Below are positions 8,448 to 27,020 of a DNA stretch of 64,000 nucleotides, piece by piece. The stretch comes from CAVQCX01 sp963775335 (lineage in GTDB: Bacteria > Pseudomonadota > Gammaproteobacteria > Chromatiales > Chromatiaceae): positions 2,418,001 through 2,482,000 of the forward strand of contig CAVZIJ010000003.1 in assembly GCA_963775335.1 (NCBI GenBank), given 5' to 3'. The first letter of the stretch is position 1; every line of letters starts with the position of its first letter. The notes beneath the pieces were generated by a model, which saw nothing but the letters and a program-made list of their open reading frames with translations, did not search any database and was not told the DNA's origin. The translations under genes were made by a program, and so were the position numbers.

Positions 8448-8744
8448 TCAAGCGCCGCCGCCGAAATCGATGTCGTGTCCCGGCTTGAGCTTGACGTAAG
8501 CCTTCTTCCAGTCGGAGCGGCGACCCTGCATCACGCCGAAACGCTTCGCCTTGCCCTTCACGTTCGCGACCTGCACGCCCTCCACCTCGACCTCGAACAA
8601 GAGCTCGACCGCCTTGCGGATCTCGAGCTTGGTCGCGTCCGGCAGCACCTTGAAGGCGAACTGGTGGCCGCGATCGGCGACGAATGCGCTCTTCTCGGAC
8701 ACCACGGGGCTCAGCAGGACCCGCATAAGACGCTCGCGACTCAT
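8448..8744 (-). CDS. rplW: 50S ribosomal protein L23
   Basis: A 98-residue L23 (MSRERLMRVLLSPVVSEKS) with the C-terminal RRSDWKKAYVKLKPG. It sits at the tunnel exit and is the docking site for trigger factor and the signal recognition particle. Its ATG overlaps the rplD stop by 4 bp. Confidence 0.97.
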   Translation of the reverse strand: MSRERLMRVLLSPVVSEKSAFVADRGHQFAFKVLPDATKLEIRKAVELLFEVEVEGVQVANVKGKAKRFGVMQGRRSDWKKAYVKLKPGHDIDFGGGA

Positions 8745-9343
8745 GACAGACGCTCCTCGATTCGCTTGACGGCCGCGCTCGTCATCAGCACCTTGCCGAA
8801 GCCGATCAGGCTCACCGGATCGACATCTGCGGGCTCGCAGACGCCGACGTTGTAGAGATTGCGCGCGGCCAGATAGAGATTCTCACCGGCGTCCTCGGCG
8901 ACGATCAGCACATCGTTCAGGCCGAGGTCCCTGAGCTTGCCGACCAGTTGCTTGGTCTTCGGGGCCTCGACCGCGAGGCTCTCCACGATGACCAGCCGCT
9001 CCTGGCGCAGCAGCTCCGAGAGAATCGAGCGCAGGGCACCGCGGTACATCTTGCGGTTGACCTTCTGACTCCAGTTCTGGGGGTTGGCGGCGAAGGTGAC
9101 GCCACCGCCCCGCCACAGCGGGCTGCGGCTGGTGCCGGCACGGGCGCGGCCGGTGCCCTTCTGGCGCCAAGGCTTGGCACCACCGCCGCTCACCGCCGAA
9201 CGCGTCTTCTGGCCTCGGGTTCCGGCGCGCCCGCCGGCCATGAATGCGTTGACAACCTGGTGGACCAATGCGTCGTTGTAATTGGCGCCGAACACGGCGT
9301 CCGATACCTGCAGGCTACCGCCCGTCTGTAGGTTAAGGTCCAT
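8741..9343 (-). CDS. rplD: 50S ribosomal protein L4
   Basis: A 200-residue L4 with the tunnel-loop signature QKGTGRARAGTSRSPLWRGG and C-terminal DVLIVAEDAGENLYLAARN. In E. coli L4 also represses the S10 operon through the S10 leader. No room for such a leader exists here because tufA ends 5 bp before rpsJ. It overlaps rplW by 4 bp and follows rplC by 5 bp. Confidence 0.97.
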   Translation of the reverse strand: MDLNLQTGGSLQVSDAVFGANYNDALVHQVVNAFMAGGRAGTRGQKTRSAVSGGGAKPWRQKGTGRARAGTSRSPLWRGGGVTFAANPQNWSQKVNRKMYRGALRSILSELLRQERLVIVESLAVEAPKTKQLVGKLRDLGLNDVLIVAEDAGENLYLAARNLYNVGVCEPADVDPVSLIGFGKVLMTSAAVKRIEERLS

Positions 9344-9348
9344 CGTGC

Positions 9349-9999
9349 TTACCCCTTGTTCTTCGCCTTCGCCGCCGGCGTCACGACCACATCGCCGCCG
9401 CGCGCCCCGGGAACCGCACCGCGGACCAATAGCAGATTGCGCTGAGCATCGACCCGCACGATCTCCAGGTTCTGGACCGAGCGCTGCACGTCGCCCATGT
9501 GGCCCGCCATGCGCTTGCCCTTGAACACCCGTCCCGGACTCTGGTTCTGACCGATGGAGCCCGGCGCACGATGCGACAGCGAATTGCCGTGCGTCGCGTC
9601 CTGGGTGCTGAAGTTGTACCGCTTGATCACGCCGGCGAAACCGCGGCCCTTGGTGATGCCGCGCACGTCCACCATCTGCCCCGCGTGGAACAGATCGACG
9701 CGGATCTCTCCGCCGGCTGCGAGGTCTTCGCCCTCGCCGTCCTCGAGACGGTGCTCGCGCAGCATACGCGCCGCCTCGACACCGGCCTTGCCGAAATGGC
9801 CCGCCATCGGCTTGGTGACCCGGGACGCCTTACGCGAGCCCACGGCGACCTGCACCGCGCGATATCCGTCGACCTCCGGGCTGCGAACCTGGGTGACCCG
9901 GTTTAGCTCGACCTCGATCACGGTTACCGGAACGGAGACCCCGTCCTCGGTAAACACGCGAGTCATGCCGACCTTGCGTCCGACCAATCCAATTGCCAT
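9349..9999 (-). CDS. rplC: 50S ribosomal protein L3
   Basis: A 216-residue L3 (MAIGLVGRKVGMTRVF) with the central loop signature HGNSLSHRAPGSIGQNQSPG, which includes the glutamine methylated by PrmB in other gammaproteobacteria. L3 initiates large-subunit assembly. It lies 11 bp after rpsJ. Confidence 0.97.
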   Translation of the reverse strand: MAIGLVGRKVGMTRVFTEDGVSVPVTVIEVELNRVTQVRSPEVDGYRAVQVAVGSRKASRVTKPMAGHFGKAGVEAARMLREHRLEDGEGEDLAAGGEIRVDLFHAGQMVDVRGITKGRGFAGVIKRYNFSTQDATHGNSLSHRAPGSIGQNQSPGRVFKGKRMAGHMGDVQRSVQNLEIVRVDAQRNLLLVRGAVPGARGGDVVVTPAAKAKNKG

Positions 10000-10010
10000 C
10001 TCTGCGTACC

Positions 10011-10322
10011 TCAGTTCAGCTTGATCTGAACGTCGACACCGGCAGCCAGATCGAGCTTCATCAGCGCGTCGACCGTCTTGTCGGTGGGGTCCAGGATGTC
10101 CATCAGCCGCTTGTGGGTGCGGATCTCGTACTGGTCCCGCGCGTCCTTGTTGACGTGCGGTGAAACCAGGATCGTGAACCGCTCCTTCTTGGTCGGCAGG
10201 GGAATCGGGCCCAGCACCTGGGCACCGGTTCGCTTGGCGGTCTCGACGATCTCCCGAGCGGACTGATCGATCAGCCGGTGATCGAACGCCTTCAAACGAA
10301 TACGGATTCTCTGATTAGCCAT
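10011..10322 (-). CDS. rpsJ: 30S ribosomal protein S10 (NusE)
   Basis: A 103-residue S10 (MANQRIRIRLKAFDHRLID) with the signature VSPHVNKDARDQYEIRTHKR. It is part of the small-subunit head and, as NusE, links RNA polymerase to the leading ribosome through NusG. It starts only 5 bp after the tufA stop, so the str and S10 operons appear joined in one transcription unit. Confidence 0.97.
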   Translation of the reverse strand: MANQRIRIRLKAFDHRLIDQSAREIVETAKRTGAQVLGPIPLPTKKERFTILVSPHVNKDARDQYEIRTHKRLMDILDPTDKTVDALMKLDLAAGVDVQIKLN

Positions 10323-10327
10323 TGCAA

Positions 10328-11518
<1,191 letters not shown>

Positions 11519-11539
11519 GGCTGATACTCCCGGGCAGCG

Positions 11540-13633
<2,094 letters not shown>

Positions 13634-13681
13634 GTCTATATCCCGTCAGAACTGTTAAAGAACGAGAACCGCCGACGGCGG

Positions 13682-14155
13682 TTACCAGCGGTAGTGAGAG
13701 AAAGCCTTGTTGGCCTCTGCCATGCGATGGGTGTCCTCTTTCTTCTTCACCGCCGAGCCACGGGATTCCGCCGCATCGAGCAGCTCGCCGGCCAGGCGTT
13801 GATCCATGGATTTCTCGCTGCGCTTGCGCGCCGCGTCGATGATCCAGCGCATGGCGAGCGAGTTGCGGCGCACCGGGCGCACCTCGACGGGCACCTGGTA
13901 GGTCGCACCGCCGACGCGCCGGGATTTCACCTCGACGACCGGCCGGACGTGCTCCAGCGCCTTCTCGAGCATCGCCACCGGCTCCTGGCTGCCGGAGCGC
14001 TCGACGACGCGGTCGAGCGCGCCGTACAGTATCCGCTCGGCGATCGACTTCTTGCCGTCCACCATCACCATGGCGATGAACTTGGCCAGCAGGACACTCC
14101 CGTACTTGGGATCGGGGAGAATCTCCTGGCGTTGGGGAACTCTTCTTCTAGGCAT
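13682..14155 (-). CDS. rpsG: 30S ribosomal protein S7
   Basis: A 157-residue S7 with the signature DPKYGSVLLAKFIAMVMVDGK and the long beta-hairpin region GGATYQVPVEVRPVRRNSLA. It nucleates assembly of the small-subunit head and in E. coli represses the str operon by binding the rpsL-rpsG intercistronic region, which is only 36 bp here. Confidence 0.97.
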   Translation of the reverse strand: MPRRRVPQRQEILPDPKYGSVLLAKFIAMVMVDGKKSIAERILYGALDRVVERSGSQEPVAMLEKALEHVRPVVEVKSRRVGGATYQVPVEVRPVRRNSLAMRWIIDAARKRSEKSMDQRLAGELLDAAESRGSAVKKKEDTHRMAEANKAFSHYRW

Positions 14156-14191
14156 GACTGCTTCTCAGTTCTTCCGACGTTGCTTCGGCTA

Positions 14192-14566
14192 TCAGCCCTT
14201 GGGCCGCTTGGCACCGTACTTGGAGCGACCCTGGCGGCGCTTTTCCACCCCGGAGGTATCGAGTGTGCCGCGCACGATGTGGTAGCGCACGCCGGGGAGG
14301 TCCTTCACGCGACCACCGCGGATCATTACCACCGAGTGCTCTTGGAGGTTGTGGCCTTCACCGCCGATGTACGAAGTCACCTCGTAACCATTGGTCAGGC
14401 GCACGCGGGCAACCTTGCGCAAGGCGGAGTTGGGCTTCTTGGGCGTGGTGGTGTAGACACGCGTGCACACGCCGCGCTTCTGCGGGCAGGACTCCAGCGC
14501 GGGCACCGTGCTCTTTTCCACCTTGCGCCTGCGGGGCTTGCGCACGAGCTGATTGATCGTTGCCAT
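14192..14566 (-). CDS. rpsL: 30S ribosomal protein S12
   Basis: A 124-residue S12 from MATINQLVRKPRRRK. The frame is open upstream but the extension is not part of the family. The decoding-site loops TTPKKPNSALRKVARV and GGRVKDLPGVRYHIVRG are intact; the lysines at the classic streptomycin-resistance positions appear wild type. It is the first gene of the str operon, read from the promoter at 14769-14797. Confidence 0.97.
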   Translation of the reverse strand: MATINQLVRKPRRRKVEKSTVPALESCPQKRGVCTRVYTTTPKKPNSALRKVARVRLTNGYEVTSYIGGEGHNLQEHSVVMIRGGRVKDLPGVRYHIVRGTLDTSGVEKRRQGRSKYGAKRPKG

Positions 14567-14768
14567 CTCTAAGTCTCGTCTCCAGGGACGCCTTGCGCGT
14601 ACTTGCGCACCAAAACACCGAGCAATCGGCGCCCGCCCGAGGCGCAACGCACAACGCCGGGTTTCGCCGCCACTCAGCTTGGTTGATCTTGTTCCGGCGG
14701 CTGGCTGGGCAGCCGGATTTACAAGAAACGGCAGGCCGGCGGGACACCGGCCGGTCTAAAGAGGGCGC

Positions 14769-14797
14769 ATTCTAGGCACCCGGTACACCCCTGTCAA
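14769..14797 (-). promoter_or_regulatory. Strong sigma70-type promoter of the str operon
   Basis: On the minus strand TTGACA (14797-14792) and TAGAAT (14774-14769) are separated by exactly 17 bp, a near-consensus promoter in the 291-bp spacer between rpoC and rpsL. Transcription would start near 14762. The leader then carries a GGCCGG/CCGGCC hairpin at 14734-14752. I see no clear intrinsic terminator for rpoC in the spacer, so rpoBC read-through into rpsL is possible. Confidence 0.8.
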
Positions 14798-14857
14798 GCC
14801 ACACCGGCGCGCCCGGGCCAGCCTTCTGACGCCAACCGCGGCGACCGTGCCGTCCGT

Positions 14858-19072
<4,215 letters not shown>

Positions 19073-19090
19073 GGTCTTGTCTCCTGTCGC

Positions 19091-19110
19091 CGCATTCCGT
19101 TCGGAATGCG
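19091..19110 (-). repeat. 8-bp inverted repeat in the rpoB-rpoC spacer
   Basis: A perfect inverted repeat with arms CGCATTCC/GGAATGCG around a 4-nt loop, about 20 bp before the rpoC start on the minus strand. No U-run follows. It could be an mRNA processing or stability element; function unknown. Confidence 0.5.
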
Positions 19111-19152
19111 GGTGCGCGGGAGGCCCGCCCTCGGGCCGATCATACCTGCTTC

Positions 19153-19179
19153 ATCGCGGCGAGGGCGCCGCTCCCACAA
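19153..19179. repeat. REP-like palindromic element in the rpoB-rpoC spacer
   Basis: Read on the minus strand this is TTGTGGGAGCGGCGCCCTCG followed by CCGCGAT. It matches the form GTGGGAGCG-(hairpin)-CGCGAT seen four times at 25863-26070 in the nusG-rplK spacer. The motif resembles REP sequences of Pseudomonas and other gammaproteobacteria. It lies immediately downstream of the rpoB stop codon. Confidence 0.65.
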
Positions 19180-19182
19180 ACC

Positions 19183-23259
<4,077 letters not shown>

Positions 23260-23431
23260 ATTTGCCGTCCCTCGGAATACTGTCACTATGAACGGACTCG
23301 GCGGGAGCCAGATCCTGCGTTAGACGGGGGAGAAGGACCCGCGGTCCCCCGCCGGAAGCGGGAAAAGGCCGGCGGCGCGAGCGCCACCAGCCCCTTCCTC
23401 GCAATGGTCTTTCCGATACTCAAAATGGATC
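23260..23431 (-). promoter_or_regulatory. rplL-rpoB intercistronic spacer with hairpin (probable attenuator/processing region)
   Basis: The spacer on the minus strand can form a long-loop stem with arms CCGCCGG/CCGGCGG, preceded by smaller GC-rich inverted repeats. In E. coli the equivalent spacer carries an attenuator and an RNase III site that set the ratio of L7/L12 to RNA polymerase. The position is the same here, but the sequence alone does not show which mechanism operates. Confidence 0.4.
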
Positions 23432-23812
23432 TTACTTGACCTCGGCGGTGCCGCCGGCCTCCTCGACCTGCTTCTTGATGTCTTCGGCCTCGGCCTTGGA
23501 GACACCTTCCTTCAGGGTGGTCGGAGCGCCTTCCACGGCGTCCTTGGCCTCCTTCAGACCCAGACCGGTCACCGCGCGCACAGCCTTGATGACGGCGACC
23601 TTGTTGGCCCCGAAGCCGGTGAGGACCACGTCGAACTCCGTCTGCTCCTCGGCAGCGGCAGCCTCACCGCCGCCCGCAGCGGCGGGAGCGACGGCCACGG
23701 CGGCGGCCGCGGACACACCGAACTTCTCTTCCATGGCGGCAATCAGCTCGACGACCTCCATCACGGTCATGTTCGCGATCGCGTCGAGAATTTCGTCTTT
23801 GGAAACAGCCAT
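23432..23812 (-). CDS. rplL: 50S ribosomal protein L7/L12
   Basis: A 126-residue stalk protein. An N-terminal dimerisation helix (VMEVVELIAAMEEKFG) is followed by a flexible Ala/Gly-rich hinge around residues 34-58, then the globular factor-binding domain with FGANKVAVIKAVRAVTGLGL. It is the multicopy stalk that recruits EF-Tu and EF-G. It lies 45 bp after rplJ. Confidence 0.98.
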   Translation of the reverse strand: MAVSKDEILDAIANMTVMEVVELIAAMEEKFGVSAAAAVAVAPAAAGGGEAAAAEEQTEFDVVLTGFGANKVAVIKAVRAVTGLGLKEAKDAVEGAPTTLKEGVSKAEAEDIKKQVEEAGGTAEVK

Positions 23813-23857
23813 TTCTGTAACTCCTGAATCTGTAACGGTAAATGGGGATGAAGCCGA

Positions 23858-24385
23858 TTACGCCGCCTGCTTGGCGTCGCGGATGGCCGCGAGGGTCCTG
23901 GCAAGCTTGCCCGGGACCTCGTTGATCGTGCGCGCGAGCTTCTCGACCGGGGCCTTCATCACCGCCATAAGGATGGCGACGGCCTGGTCGTAGGTCGGCA
24001 TCTGCGCCAGGGTCTCGATCTCCGCCGGCTGCAGCATGCGCCCGCCGATGGAGACCAACCTCACGACCAGCTTGTCGTGACCCTTGGCGAAGTCCTTGAT
24101 CACACGCGCCGCCGAGCCCGGGTCTTCTTGCGAGAAGGCAATCACCAGCGGACCGCTGAGACCTTCCTGCATGCACTCGAAGACCGTCCCCGCAACCGCA
24201 CGCCGGGCCAGCGAGTTCTTGACCACCCGGAGATAGACACCGTTGGCGCGCGCCTGCTTGCGCAACTCGGTCATCTCCTCGACGGTCAACCCGCGGTACT
24301 CGGCGGCGACGGCGGAATGGGCATTGGCCGCCACTTCCGCGACTTCGGCGACGATGGCCTGCTTTTCAGCGAGGTTCAGCGCCAT
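23858..24385 (-). CDS. rplJ: 50S ribosomal protein L10
   Basis: A 175-residue L10 (MALNLAEKQAIVAEVAE) with the N-terminal rRNA-binding domain including YRGLTVEEMTELRKQAR and VKNSLARRAV, and a C-terminal helix that binds L7/L12 dimers. The L10 or L10-L12 complex represses its own mRNA in E. coli; the matching leader element is recognisable at 24503-24548. Confidence 0.97.
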   Translation of the reverse strand: MALNLAEKQAIVAEVAEVAANAHSAVAAEYRGLTVEEMTELRKQARANGVYLRVVKNSLARRAVAGTVFECMQEGLSGPLVIAFSQEDPGSAARVIKDFAKGHDKLVVRLVSIGGRMLQPAEIETLAQMPTYDQAVAILMAVMKAPVEKLARTINEVPGKLARTLAAIRDAKQAA

Positions 24386-24502
24386 AGTCGTTCAACTCCT
24401 GATCACGGAGGAGCGGTTGCCCGCTCCCAGTTGCACCAGAGACACCGAGGTGTCTCGCTCACGGGCCCGTCATCAGGACAACACCGCACCCTGATTCAGG
24501 AG

Positions 24503-24548
24503 CACCGTCTGCGCAGGCAATTAAGCGCCCGAAGGCGCACCTGCGGTC
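24503..24548 (-). promoter_or_regulatory. L10 (rplJ) autoregulatory leader element
   Basis: In the 238-bp rplA-rplJ spacer the minus strand reads GACCGCAGG, a GC-rich hairpin closed by a UUCG tetraloop, CTTAATT, then GCCTGCGCAGACGGTG. This is the arrangement I recall for the conserved gammaproteobacterial L10 leader that L10-(L12) binds. A further CCGGCC/GGCCGG stem lies 5' of it at 24560-24574. Further downstream the leader continues to the rplJ Shine-Dalgarno (AGGAG). Recognition is from memory of the family, not from a search. Confidence 0.7.
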
Positions 24549-24591
24549 TTTGACGTACACCGGCCAAAGGCCGGAGCCCCAAAGTCTATCC

Positions 24592-24615
24592 CCGGGGCGG
24601 CCGAGACCGCCCCGG
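24592..24615 (-). terminator. Strong hairpin after rplA (attenuator or partial terminator)
   Basis: A 9-bp perfect stem (CCGGGGCGG/CCGCCCCGG, 6-nt loop) begins about 9 bp after the rplA stop codon. What follows is ATAGACTTTGGGG with only a short T stretch, so termination would be partial at best. It separates rplKA from rplJL, which have different stoichiometry in the ribosome. Confidence 0.45.
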
Positions 24616-24623
24616 CCAAACCA

Positions 24624-25319
24624 TCAAACGCTCAGCGACGTCTGGTCGACCACCACACCGGGACCCATGGTCGTGGACACGGTGATCTTCTTCAGGTAGA
24701 CACCTTTCGCCGCACTGGGCTTGGCCTTCTTCAGGTCGTTGATCAAGGCCTCGAGATTCTCCCGGAGCGCGCTTGGAGCGAAGTCCACCTTACCCAGCGG
24801 GCAATGGATGATCCCCCCCTTGTCGGTGCGGTAGCGCACCTGTCCCGCCTTGGCATTATTGACCGCCTGGGCGATATTCGGCGTGACCGTACCCACCTTG
24901 GGGTTGGGCATCAGGCCGCGCGGGCCGAGGATCTGCCCCAGCTGGCCGACTACCCGCATCGCGTCCGGAGAGGCGATGACAACGTCGAAATTCAGGTTGC
25001 CCGCCTTCACCTGCTCGGCCAGATCCTCCATGCCGACGATGTCGGCCCCGGCCTCGCGGGCAGCATCGGCGTTCGCACCCTGGGTGAACACCGCCACCCG
25101 AACCTGTTTGCCGGTGCCATTGGGCAGCACGGTGGACCCGCGCACCACCTGATCCGACTTGCGGGGATCCACGCCGAGGTTGACGCTGACGTCAACCGAC
25201 TCGGGAAACTTGACCGACGCCAGGTCCTTCAACAGCCCGAAGGCGTCTTCGGCGGGGTACTGGCGCGAGCGATCCAGCTTCTCGCGAATCGCGCGCGCAC
25301 GCTTGGTCAACTTTGCCAT
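24624..25319 (-). CDS. rplA: 50S ribosomal protein L1
   Basis: A 231-residue L1 with the signature segments KFPESVDVSVNLGVDPRKSD, ILGPRGLMPNPKVGTV and the C-terminal TMGPGVVVDQTSLSV. It forms the mobile L1 stalk that guides E-site tRNA release. In E. coli it represses the L11-L1 mRNA by binding near the rplK start. It lies 3 bp after rplK. Confidence 0.97.
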   Translation of the reverse strand: MAKLTKRARAIREKLDRSRQYPAEDAFGLLKDLASVKFPESVDVSVNLGVDPRKSDQVVRGSTVLPNGTGKQVRVAVFTQGANADAAREAGADIVGMEDLAEQVKAGNLNFDVVIASPDAMRVVGQLGQILGPRGLMPNPKVGTVTPNIAQAVNNAKAGQVRYRTDKGGIIHCPLGKVDFAPSALRENLEALINDLKKAKPSAAKGVYLKKITVSTTMGPGVVVDQTSLSV

Positions 25320-25322
25320 GGC

Positions 25323-25754
25323 TCAGACCCCCTCCACATCCAGGCCCATGCTGCGGGCGCTGCCCGCGATGGAGCGCACGGCCGCATCCAGGCCCGCGGC
25401 GGTCAGGTCGGGCATCTTGATCTTCGCGATCTCTTCGAGCTGGGGGCGGGTGACCTTGCCGACCTTGTTCGTGTTCGGCGTAGCACTGCCGGACTTGATG
25501 CCCACCGCCTTCTTCAGCAGGATCGACGCGGGGGGCGTCTTGGTAACAAAGGTGAAGCTGCGGTCGCTGTAGACCGTGATCACCACAGGCGTCGGAAGCC
25601 CCTTTTCGAGCTCCTGGGTGCGGGCGTTAAACGCCTTGCAGAACTCCATGATGTTGACGCCGTGCTGACCGAGCGCCGGCCCCACGGGTGGGCTAGGGTT
25701 GGCCTCCCCGGCCTTGACCTGCAGCTTGATGTAAGCCTGTATCTTCTTTGCCAT
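25323..25754 (-). CDS. rplK: 50S ribosomal protein L11
   Basis: A 143-residue L11 (MAKKIQAYIKLQVKAGEAN) with the proline-rich hinge PSPPVGPALGQHGVNIMEF and the C-terminal rRNA-binding domain ending AGSARSMGLDVEGV. It is needed for RelA activation and factor binding at the stalk base. Unusually, 730 bp of repeat-rich DNA separate it from nusG. Confidence 0.97.
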   Translation of the reverse strand: MAKKIQAYIKLQVKAGEANPSPPVGPALGQHGVNIMEFCKAFNARTQELEKGLPTPVVITVYSDRSFTFVTKTPPASILLKKAVGIKSGSATPNTNKVGKVTRPQLEEIAKIKMPDLTAAGLDAAVRSIAGSARSMGLDVEGV

Positions 25755-25779
25755 GTTGCACCTCTGTGTGGGTTCGAAC

Positions 25780-25827
25780 GCCCGGGACTCTCACCCGGGC
25801 TCCCCGATGGCGGCATTGAGATGCCGC
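25780..25827 (-). promoter_or_regulatory. Paired hairpins upstream of rplK (candidate L1 feedback site)
   Basis: Between the repeats and the rplK start two perfect stems lie back to back on the minus strand: GCGGCAT/ATGCCGC (25827-25810) and GCCCGGG/CCCGGGC with a TGAGAGT loop (25800-25780). The second ends about 26 nt before the rplK ATG. The L1 repressor site in E. coli lies in this leader, so these are candidates, but I cannot match the consensus by eye. No good promoter is visible. Confidence 0.35.
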
Positions 25828-25862
25828 TGAAAAACCTGGCTCGGCGCTCGCCGCGAGCCTCC

Positions 25863-26098
25863 CTCTAGGAGCGCCGCCCTCGGCGCGATCCCTCTACAGG
25901 CCCCCGGCCTCCGCCGCAAGCCCCTTGTGGGAGAGCCGCCTCGGCGCGATTCCCCTCAGGGCCGGCGCCTGCATACATCCCTGTAGGAGCGCCGCCCCCG
26001 GCGCGACTCCTTTAGAGGCCCCCGGTCTCAGCCGCAAGCCCTCTGTGGGAGCGCCGCCTCGGCGCGATTCCCCTCAGGGCCGGTGCCCGCATACATCC
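25863..26098. repeat. Two tandem 118-bp repeats carrying four REP-like palindromes
   Basis: Bases 25863-25980 and 25981-26098 are the same composite unit. Each unit has two halves, each starting with a REP-like palindrome of the form TGTAGGAGCGCCGCC-(CTC)-GGCGCGA. Half A continues with a segment ending GCCGCAAGCCC; half B continues with TCAGGGCCGG then TGCATACATCC or CGCATACATCC. All four palindromes have the same orientation. They lie inside the predicted nusG-rplK transcript. Confidence 0.85.
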
Positions 26099-26100
26099 CT

Positions 26101-26449
26101 GTAGCGACGATCCAGCCCGGCATCCCTGCCGGTCGTTCGCGGCGCCACGGTTCAGGGCCGGTGCCCGTTACGTCCATGTAGGCACGATCCAGCCCGGCAT
26201 CCCTGCCGGTCGTTCGCGGCGCCACGGTTCAGGGCCGGTGCCCGTTACGTCCATGTAGGCACGATCCAGCCCGGCATCCCTGCCGGTCGTTCGCGGCGCC
26301 GCGGTTCAGGGCCGGTGCCCGTTACGTCCATGTAGGCACGATCCAGCCCGGCATCCCTGCCGGTCGTTCGTCGCGCCGCGGTTCAGGGCCGGTGCCCGTT
26401 ACGTCCATGTAGGCACGATCCAGCCCGGCATCCCTGCCGGTCGTTCGTC
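26101..26449. repeat. 77-bp tandem repeat, 4 full copies plus a 41-bp partial
   Basis: Unit starts fall at 26101, 26178, 26255, 26332 and 26409, exactly 77 bp apart. Copies differ only by a few substitutions (GTAGCGACG in copy 1 against GTAGGCACG in the rest; CGCGGCGCC against CGTCGCGCC in copy 4). Each unit contains the palindrome CCGGCATCCCTGCCGG and a GGGC/GCCC hairpin. The segment TCAGGGCCGGTGCCCG is shared with half B of the neighbouring 118-bp repeat, so the two arrays are related. No coding potential: 77 is not a multiple of 3. Confidence 0.93.
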
Positions 26450-26456
26450 GGGCTGC

Positions 26457-26475
26457 GAATGTCCACTGGACATTC
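26457..26475. repeat. 9-bp inverted repeat just after nusG
   Basis: GAATGTCCA and TGGACATTC flank a single central base, a near-perfect palindrome lying 10 bp beyond the nusG stop codon and at the edge of the 77-bp array. There is no U-run. It may be an mRNA 3'-end or processing hairpin, or a protein-binding palindrome. Confidence 0.5.
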
Positions 26476-26484
26476 GATCCCTCC

Positions 26485-27012
26485 TCACCCCTTCTCGACC
26501 TGGCTGAACTCCAGGTCAACGGGGGTGGAGCGGCCGAAGATCAGGACCGAGACCTTCAGGCGGCTCTTCTCGTAGTCGACGTCCTCGACCACGCCGTTGA
26601 AATCGTTGAACGGCCCGTCGATGACCCGCACCACCTCGCCGGGCTCGAACAGGACCTTGGGACGCGGCTTCTCGGCGCCTTCCTCCACCCGCTGGAGAAT
26701 CGCCGCCGCCTCCTTGTCCGAGATCGGGGCCGGCTTGTCGCCGCGACCGCCGATGAAGCCCAGCACCCTGGGGACATCCTTGACCAGGTGCCAGGTGTCG
26801 TCGGTCATCTCCATCTGCACCAGCACGTAGCCCGGGAAGAACTTGCGCTCGCTCTTGCGCTGCTGGCCGCCGCGCATCTCCACCACTTCCTCGGTGGGCA
26901 CGAGAATCTGGCCGAACAGCGACTCCATGCCGGCACGCCTGATGCGCTCCAGCAAGGACTTCTTGACCTGGTTCTCGAAGCCGGAATACGCGTGTACGAC
27001 ATACCAGTGCAT
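26485..27012 (-). CDS. nusG: Transcription termination/antitermination factor NusG
   Basis: A 175-residue NusG from MHWYVVHAYSGFENQVKKSL. Upstream in-frame codons overlap secE and are not conserved. The NGN domain binds the beta' clamp; the C-terminal KOW domain (PGEVVRVIDGPFNDFNGVVE) binds Rho or S10. It increases elongation rate and couples transcription to translation. It starts 8 bp after the secE stop. Confidence 0.97.
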   Translation of the reverse strand: MHWYVVHAYSGFENQVKKSLLERIRRAGMESLFGQILVPTEEVVEMRGGQQRKSERKFFPGYVLVQMEMTDDTWHLVKDVPRVLGFIGGRGDKPAPISDKEAAAILQRVEEGAEKPRPKVLFEPGEVVRVIDGPFNDFNGVVEDVDYEKSRLKVSVLIFGRSTPVDLEFSQVEKG

Positions 27013-27020
27013 GGTGAGCG

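Noticed and set aside
14734..14752. Intrinsic terminator for rpoC
   Set aside because: The GGCCGG/CCGGCC hairpin lies downstream of the strong str promoter and is followed by only a weak T-rich stretch, so it is better described as a str leader hairpin.
26101..26449. CRISPR array
   Set aside because: The 77-bp units are contiguous and nearly identical with no unique spacers, and no cas genes are present.
26028..26519. Short minus-strand open frames within the repeat array
   Set aside because: They arise from repetition of a 77-bp unit that changes frame at each copy; no ribosome binding sites or conserved protein.
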